Shown in pieces: positions 6,357 to 9,578 of a stretch of 9,578 nucleotides of DNA (its first letter is position 1; each line of letters starts with the position of its first letter). The position numbers and the translations under genes are program-made. The notes under the pieces are model-generated. The model ran no database searches and was not told where the DNA came from. It was given only the letters and a program-made list of their open reading frames with translations. Source of the DNA: Acidobacteriota bacterium (GTDB lineage Bacteria > Acidobacteriota > Vicinamibacteria > Vicinamibacterales > JAKQTR01). The stretch is taken from contig JAPKZP010000317.1 of the NCBI GenBank assembly GCA_026393735.1, forward strand, positions 1 to 9,578, given 5' to 3'.

Positions 6357-6685
6357 TGGCCGACAAGGGGGTCAAGCAAGCGCGGTTGACCGAACAGGTG
6401 TGGCAGGCACTTGGCGGCAATCGCGTGGAGCAACGGTGGGTCGCCGACAAGCACGGTGTCGAGGGCCTCGCGTTCGGCCACACGATTATCGTCTCGCCCC
6501 TCCCGCTCGTGCCCGTCATCATCCACGAGGCGCTCCACCGCGCACACCCCCGATGGTCCGAAGATACCGTCCAGCGCCACACCACCTATCTCTACAGCCG
6601 GATGAGCGACGATGAGTGCCACCGGCTCTACGACGCCTACGCGGCCAAGGTGGTCTACATCTCAAAACCCATCAGCGCGGAGTGA
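6356..6685 (+). CDS. Mini zinc-metallopeptidase-like protein with HExxHxxH motif
   Basis: ATG 6356 shares its A with the TAA of the previous gene; no clear ribosome binding site is present, so it is probably translated by coupling. The 109-residue product carries His57-Glu58-Ala-Leu-His61-Arg-Ala-His64, a full HExxHxxH zinc motif, on a predicted helix after a beta-rich part (AFGHTIIVSPLPLVPV). In known families this motif supplies three zinc ligands plus a catalytic glutamate. The remainder is helical (SEDTVQRHTTYLYSRM, ECHRLYDAYAAKVVYI). Similar small proteins appear in phage genomes as 'putative metallopeptidase' without known substrate. It is much shorter than SprT or ImmA proteases, so it could be a compact protease or a non-catalytic zinc protein. 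Function beyond zinc binding is inferred. Confidence 0.65.
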   Translation: MADKGVKQARLTEQVWQALGGNRVEQRWVADKHGVEGLAFGHTIIVSPLPLVPVIIHEALHRAHPRWSEDTVQRHTTYLYSRMSDDECHRLYDAYAAKVVYISKPISAE

Positions 6686-6687
6686 CG

Positions 6688-6990
6688 ATGACGATTGTGT
6701 TGGACGGCGAAGACCGGGCGACGATCAATGAAACGATCAACTGGTTCGCGGAACAGGCGTACCTCAAGTTTGCGCGCGGCGTCCACGAGCACGGCGGCGT
6801 GTTACGGCACAAGGGCGGCCTGCTCCGCGAGGCGGAGATGGAGACGCTCGATCATGTGATCTACCAGCAGGCGATTCGGCACCAGTTGACGCAGATCGAG
6901 GGCTGGCTCGAAGCCGGCCGCGTCGAGGACGCCTTGGTCGGGCTCCACCTGCTGCTCCGGGGTACTCCGGTCGACCGGATGCCACAATGA
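6688..6990 (+). CDS. MazG-like / nucleotide pyrophosphohydrolase-type helical protein
   Basis: This 100-residue protein starts at ATG 6688, with GGAG at 6679-6682, two bases after the previous stop. An N-terminal ~20 residues lead to a helical core: 'YLKFARGVHEHGGVL' (25-39) and 'LLREAEMETLDHVIY' (45-59). The pattern K-F-x-x-G-x-x-x-H-G-G-x-L followed by E48, E52, D55 and Y59 recalls small phage all-alpha nucleotide pyrophosphohydrolases (MazG-type), which clear non-canonical or competing dNTPs using acidic residues to bind magnesium. The acidic motif here is not a textbook ExxE...ExxD pair, so catalysis is uncertain. It overlaps the following gene by ATGA. Confidence 0.5.
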   Translation: MTIVLDGEDRATINETINWFAEQAYLKFARGVHEHGGVLRHKGGLLREAEMETLDHVIYQQAIRHQLTQIEGWLEAGRVEDALVGLHLLLRGTPVDRMPQ

Positions 6991-7220
6991 TGTATGCGTT
7001 CATGCGGGCCTTCGTGATCGTGGCGCTCACGGGGGCAAACGTGGCCCTGATTGCCGACCGGGCCTGGATCCCCATGTTCTGCACCGGCACGGCGCTCTCC
7101 TTCGTCTGGTGGGGGAATGCCAAGGCGGCGGCGGTGGGCGGACGCCGGGAACAGATCGCCTACGCGCTCGGGGCCGGCTGCGGCACAGTGATCGGCGTCT
7201 GGGCGGTGACGGCGCGCTAG
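6987..7220 (+). CDS. Small integral membrane phage protein
   Basis: This 77-residue protein starts at ATG 6987 in an ATGA overlap (a second ATG follows at 6990) and ends with TAG at 7218-7220. Three hydrophobic stretches are visible: residues ~5-24 (FMRAFVIVALTGANVALIAD), ~27-42 (WIPMFCTGTALSFVWW) and ~58-74 (IAYALGAGCGTVIGVWA). A short polar turn (GNAKAAAVGGRREQ) separates the last two. The 'FVWWGN...YALGAGCGTV' pattern resembles small membrane proteins seen in other phages, with no known role. A second holin, an antiholin or a superinfection-exclusion protein are possible. It is the last gene before the attP region. Confidence 0.6.
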   Translation: MMYAFMRAFVIVALTGANVALIADRAWIPMFCTGTALSFVWWGNAKAAAVGGRREQIAYALGAGCGTVIGVWAVTAR

Positions 7221-7375
7221 GCCCCCCAGGAGGCGCGACCGCGTTCGGGGTATACTGAGGGCCGGTTGGGCAACGACGTCGTGCGGGAGGCGAAACCTGG
7301 CCCCGTAGCGCCGCCCGTAGTCTCCGGGGTTGAGCGGAGCCAGAATCAGGGATTAGATCCGCGCATACGGCCACC

Positions 7376-7420
7376 CTTCGAAGCCGCAGGTAGGGGGTTC
7401 GAGTCCCTCCGGGCGCACCA
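7376..7420 (+). other. Phage attachment core (attP) derived from the 3' half of a tRNA-Arg(TCG)
   Basis: These 45 bases fit canonical tRNA positions 32-76 without a gap. The anticodon loop CTTCGAA is 7376-7382 (anticodon TCG at 7378-7380), the 3' anticodon strand GCCGC 7383-7387, and the 5-base variable loop 7388-7392. T-arm strands 7393-7397 and 7405-7409 surround TTCGAGT, the 3' acceptor strand is 7410-7416, A73 is 7417 and CCA 7418-7420. The matching 5' anticodon strand (GCGGC) is absent upstream. Tyrosine recombinases commonly use anticodon-loop-to-3'-end tRNA segments as crossover cores, and here the integrase gene points at the site from 116 bases away. The lytic-type genes on the left and integrase on the right imply attP rather than attL or attR. 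Confidence 0.72.
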
Positions 7421-7480
7421 CTTTTCCGCCAGATTACATCTTTGTAGGCACGACGCACGCCGACGCTAGGTGACGGATAC

Positions 7481-7512
7481 GACCAGCGGTAGCGCCGACG
7501 GTGCTACCGGTC
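7481..7512. other. Strong hairpin between attP core and integrase stop
   Basis: GGTAGCGCC (7488-7496) pairs with GGTGCTACC (7500-7508) over nine pairs (one G-T) around a GAC loop. An outer GACC/GGTC (7481-7484 with 7509-7512) extends it past a small bulge. It lies 24 bases beyond the integrase stop on the minus strand, where a terminator would be expected, but no T tract follows on either strand. It may instead be a binding site within attP or a factor-dependent termination or processing signal. Confidence 0.45.
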
Positions 7513-7535
7513 GGGCCTGTGCGCTGCCGCTTAGA

Positions 7536-8532
7536 CTACTTCGCGCGCCGGCTGGCCGCTTGGATCTTCGCCACGGCCGCTACCAGTGCCGGATTGACGG
7601 CGGCACGCGCGTACCGCTCGGTCAGCGCCGGGGTGGAGTGGCCCAATAACATTTGGGTCGCCCGTAAGTCTCCCGTCGCAGCCAAGGCAGACGTGCCAAA
7701 ACTGTGCCTAGTGTCATAGGGCCTGGTCCCCTGGACGCCCGCCTTCGCGCACGCGGCGTTCCACACCTTTTGCATGGAAGCCGTACTGAACTTGCCCCAC
7801 GCATCCCACCGCCGCATAGCCTTCAGGGCCACTACCGCCTGGTTCGTCAAAGGGAGCAGCCGGCCCCGCGTACCCTTGCCTTTCTGGCGGCCTGGAACCC
7901 AGAGCGTCTTGCTCTTGGCGTCGAATCCAGAATCGGTGAGACGCATCACAGATGCGTGAGGGAGCCCCGTCGCAATCATCACTTGAAGCCGGATCCGTGT
8001 GGCCGATTCCCGCATGTGGCTGAGGATGGATCGCAGGACGACCGATGGAATAGCGCGCGGTGGCGCATCGCGTTCGTCGGCCTCTGGAATCTCTCGAACC
8101 GGGTTCGTCGCGTGGCGTCCATCCAGGACCGTCCAGAGATTCTCTAAGGCGCGAAGTCGATGATTGACGGTGGCCGGGGCCAGGGGGATGTCATCGAGGA
8201 CGTCGCGGCGCACCCGTTTCCCAGTGTCCGGGTCGGTGATCCATCGCTGTCGGTGGCGCGGACCAATCGTGAGCCATTGGTCGCGCGTCGTGCGGATCTC
8301 GGCGGGGGTAATAGTCTGTCGAATCCGGTCGCCGAACACCTCAACCCATAGACCGATGTCCCTGGTACGGTCACGAATGGATGGCAGCGCGGCCTCGCGC
8401 CAGTCGGGCTTGGTCGGCGTAGACGATGTCGTCGCCGACCTCCTTCCGAGGCATGGCGTCGGCGAGTGCGGCTTCCTGGGCGGCCTGGATAGCCTGCTCG
8501 CCACGGCGGGAGAACGGGTGGTGTCTTCGCAT
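7536..8532 (-). CDS. Tyrosine-recombinase phage integrase, with an apparent frameshift near 8376
   Basis: This enzyme should insert the element into the host tRNA-Arg gene by strand exchange at attP. One open frame covers 7536-8504 (322 residues). In it are the core-binding segment, 'ATVNHRLRALENLW', a beta-hairpin lysine region (QKGKGTRGRLLPL), 'RPYDTRHSFGT' with Arg266, 'LLGHSTPALTERYAR' with His289 and the Tyr298 nucleophile. Two active-site positions are unusual: the usual TGxR arginine is Pro182 (TGLPHAS) and the HxxR histidine is Tyr263. The first ~43 residues of that frame are low-complexity. A different frame starting at ATG 8532 reads as a normal helical N-terminus (MRRHHPFSRRGEQAIQAAQ to GRGRAAIH-type sequence) and ends at TGA 8371-8373. 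Skipping one T at 8376 joins the two into 331 residues. The repaired start is therefore 8532. Confidence 0.82.
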
Positions 8533-8628
8533 GGGGCTGTCGGCCTACTCCAATCGTGTTACCAGCCTCAGATGGCTGCTCCACCGTTCCGTCGGACGAC
8601 AAAGGAGGTTTCCGCCTCCACGGGTTCG

Positions 8629-8739
8629 GGCCGACTCAGTCAACCTCAGTGAGCGAGTGAGTCGGCCCCCTTAGAGGGGGGGCCGACTCGTACTGCTCGG
8701 GCCGACCTGGAGGCCGACTGGGGCCGACTGAGGCCGACT
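8629..8739. repeat. GGCCGACT repeat array upstream of the integrase
   Basis: Seven copies of an 8-base motif occur in 111 bases: GGCCGACT at 8629-8636, inverted at 8660-8667, direct at 8681-8688, one-mismatch GGCCGACC at 8700-8707, then direct at 8712-8719, 8722-8729 and 8732-8739. The last three are spaced exactly 10 bases, so all face the same side of the helix. The array lies between two minus-strand genes: downstream of the membrane wHTH gene and about 100 bases upstream of the integrase start. It has the look of iterons or a cooperative operator; no promoter could be placed with confidence. Confidence 0.75.
8659..8689. other. Perfect 12-bp hairpin inside the repeat array
   Basis: GAGTCGGCCCCC (8659-8670) is perfectly complementary to GGGGGCCGACTC (8678-8689) around a 7-base TTAGAGG loop. 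The two arms contain an inverted pair of the array motif. Neither strand has a following T tract, so a classical terminator is unlikely. As the only inverted pair in the array, it may be a dimer-binding operator or, read on the minus strand, a stem in the integrase leader. Confidence 0.65.
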
Positions 8740-8750
8740 GGTGTTCGGTT

Positions 8751-9215
8751 TCATGCTGCGGCCTCGGTGAGTGCCGCTTGCCCGCTCGTGGTGACGACAT
8801 ACGGATGCCGCTGTTTGTCGGGTGGCAGCACCCATCCTTGTGTCACGAGCCTCGCGAGAGATGCAGCGACGACAGGTCGTGCGACACCCAGCGCCGCGCG
8901 GATGCCTTCCTGTGAGGTGAGGTCGGGACGAATGGCGATGGTGCCGAGTCGCCACCACATCAGCGGCTGTTGAACCGAGTCGAGCGCGGTGAGCCACGGA
9001 TCCTGGACGGCGACGAATCGGCCGCCGAAGGAGTACGGCACGTCAGACCACCCGTCCCGGTTCACCACGCTCGCGTCCGCCACGCCACTCCAGCGGTCAA
9101 TTCTCACGACGATCCCATTCGACACCACGCGCCACTCGTACCGCGGGACGGACGCATGGAACAGGAGGGCGAGCACGATGACGCCGACGCCGAACCACCA
9201 GTCACGTCGGGTCAT
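8751..9215 (-). CDS. Membrane-anchored winged-helix protein
   Basis: This 154-residue protein starts at ATG 9215 (minus strand) with GGGAGGGG 8 bases upstream (9231-9224), and its A is shared with the TGA of the preceding gene (TGATG). Residues ~6-21 (WWFGVGVIVLALLFHA) form a transmembrane helix after a short basic N-terminus (MTRRD). Residues ~26-75 are beta-rich (EWRVVSNGIVVRIDRW, GRFVAVQDPW). Residues ~99-147 look like a MarR-type winged helix: 'LTSQEGIRAALGVARPVV', 'ASLARLVTQGWV' and a wing 'QRHPYVVTTSGQAAL'. By charge, the basic N-terminus suggests the large C-terminal part may face outside, which would conflict with DNA binding; topology is unresolved. No known family of this exact layout is recalled. 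It may control the integrase or lysogeny module, or the wHTH may act as a protein-binding fold. Confidence 0.65.
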   Translation of the reverse strand: MTRRDWWFGVGVIVLALLFHASVPRYEWRVVSNGIVVRIDRWSGVADASVVNRDGWSDVPYSFGGRFVAVQDPWLTALDSVQQPLMWWRLGTIAIRPDLTSQEGIRAALGVARPVVAASLARLVTQGWVLPPDKQRHPYVVTTSGQAALTEAAA

Positions 9216-9578
9216 CAGCGTGTCCCCTCCCGCAGCATGGCGTCAATGACTCGTTCGATGATGACGAGGGCGGCGGGCTCGCTCAGGACGAGCCGCGCCA
9301 GTTTCCTTCTCAAGCGCGAGAGCGATTGTCGAGAGTTGATCGAGAGCCGCGGCCACGGCGTCGGTGAGACGGGCGCGATCAACCTGCGCCGGGAAAACGC
9401 GAGGCGGAGTTTCGGCATGGGCATCCTCTCCTATAACAGAGGGGGAGGATCCCGCGTCGCTGTGACGGGAGAGGTCACGGTAGGACGCTTCAAGCACAGG
9501 AATCACGGCATCGTGCCCGGCCGCCCGCAAAACCGTGCTCGGATGTTGGCCCGCCGCCTGAGCAATATGCAGGCACGT
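9215..9578 (-). CDS. HTH-containing protein, 5' end beyond the window, frameshifted near 9305
   Basis: The minus-strand frame is open from the window edge (9578) and reads as a plausible protein for ~90 residues. Near the edge is 'HIAQAAGQHPSTVLRAAG', with helix-turn-helix spacing, and later come an acidic linker and an amphipathic helix 'DRARLTDAVAAALDQL'. After 'IALALE' (9309) this frame becomes Arg/His/Pro-rich and ends at 9243. The neighbouring frame continues the helix naturally (KLARLVLSEPAALVIIERVI) and ends with TGA at 9217-9215, sharing a base with the next ATG. That tight TGATG junction supports the repaired reading, which needs one base skipped near 9305. The product would be over 119 residues. 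A DNA-binding regulator is a reasonable guess; the family is not recognised. A short ORF from ATG 9424 with a good AGGAG site exists in the second frame, but its N-terminal part looks like a shadow. Confidence 0.5.

Larger units (their letters stand above)
7221..7535 (+). other. Non-coding attachment-site region between the operon and the integrase
   Basis: No credible gene lies in these 315 bases; a short plus-strand ORF crossing the tRNA-like core is judged spurious. The region contains the tRNA-derived core (7376-7420), a hairpin just left of it (CTCCG/CGGAG, 7322-7337), and a strong hairpin next to the integrase stop (7481-7512). A lone TATACT at 7251-7256 has no -35 partner. This layout suits phage attP with flanking protein-binding arms, though I cannot see clear arm-type integrase repeats. 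Confidence 0.55.

Noticed and set aside
7251..7256. TATACT as a -10 box for a transcript entering attP
   Set aside because: No -35-like hexamer at 16-18 bases upstream and no gene directly downstream; one hexamer alone is not enough.
7266..7469. 67-codon plus-strand ORF
   Set aside because: It starts with a non-ATG codon, crosses the tRNA-derived attachment core, and has no domain-like features.
8164..8652. 162-codon plus-strand ORF opposite the integrase
   Set aside because: The integrase motifs on the minus strand explain the coding signal; this translation is low-complexity.
8629..8739. CRISPR array
   Set aside because: Repeats are only 8 bases, spacing varies from 2 to over 20 bases, one copy is inverted, and there are no cas genes.

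Overview
The window looks like the late-gene end and integration module of a temperate, tailed-phage-like element from a GC-rich bacterium. Counting by eye, most of it runs at roughly 60-75% G+C; bases 181-300 are 45% G+C. Genes are tightly packed, start and stop codons often overlap (ATGA or TAATG), and purine-rich ribosome binding sites are common. I cannot name the host. No ribosomal or housekeeping gene is present.

Layout of the plus-strand half. Bases 3-770: 3' part of a beta-rich virion or appendage protein. 764-1667: a TIM-barrel glycoside-hydrolase-like protein whose reading frame breaks near 1400-1415. 1735-2157: a coiled-coil protein with a C-terminal membrane segment. 2158-2315: a strongly structured gap. 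2316-2792: a SleB-type cell-wall hydrolase. 2789-4315: a membrane-anchored protein with a carboxypeptidase-regulatory-like domain and a GH5-like barrel. 4312-4488: a holin-like two-helix protein. 4501-4881: a small unknown phage protein. Together these resemble a virion-appendage and lysis cluster. After a 291-base non-coding stretch with tRNA-like debris comes a compact five-gene operon, 5173-7220: metallophosphoesterase, winged-helix protein, HExxHxxH mini-metallopeptidase, MazG-like helical protein and small membrane protein.

Layout of the integration half. Bases 7376-7420 match the 3' half of a tRNA-Arg(TCG), from anticodon loop to CCA, position by position. With phage-type genes on both sides, this is best read as attP, meaning the sequenced form is the unintegrated one. 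A minus-strand tyrosine recombinase (7536-8532) points toward it. Upstream of the integrase, 8629-8739 holds seven copies of a GGCCGACT motif, three of them exactly 10 bp apart, plus a perfect 12-bp hairpin. Further upstream on the minus strand are a membrane-anchored winged-helix protein (8751-9215) and an HTH protein running off the window (9215-9578).

Three genes (764-1667, the integrase N-terminus, and 9215-9578) each read sensibly only if one extra base is skipped. Either the assembly carries single-base insertions or the element is decaying. The most novel-looking items are the phased repeat array, the integrase lacking the usual first catalytic arginine, the membrane-anchored regulator, and the operon built around the tiny HExxHxxH protein.
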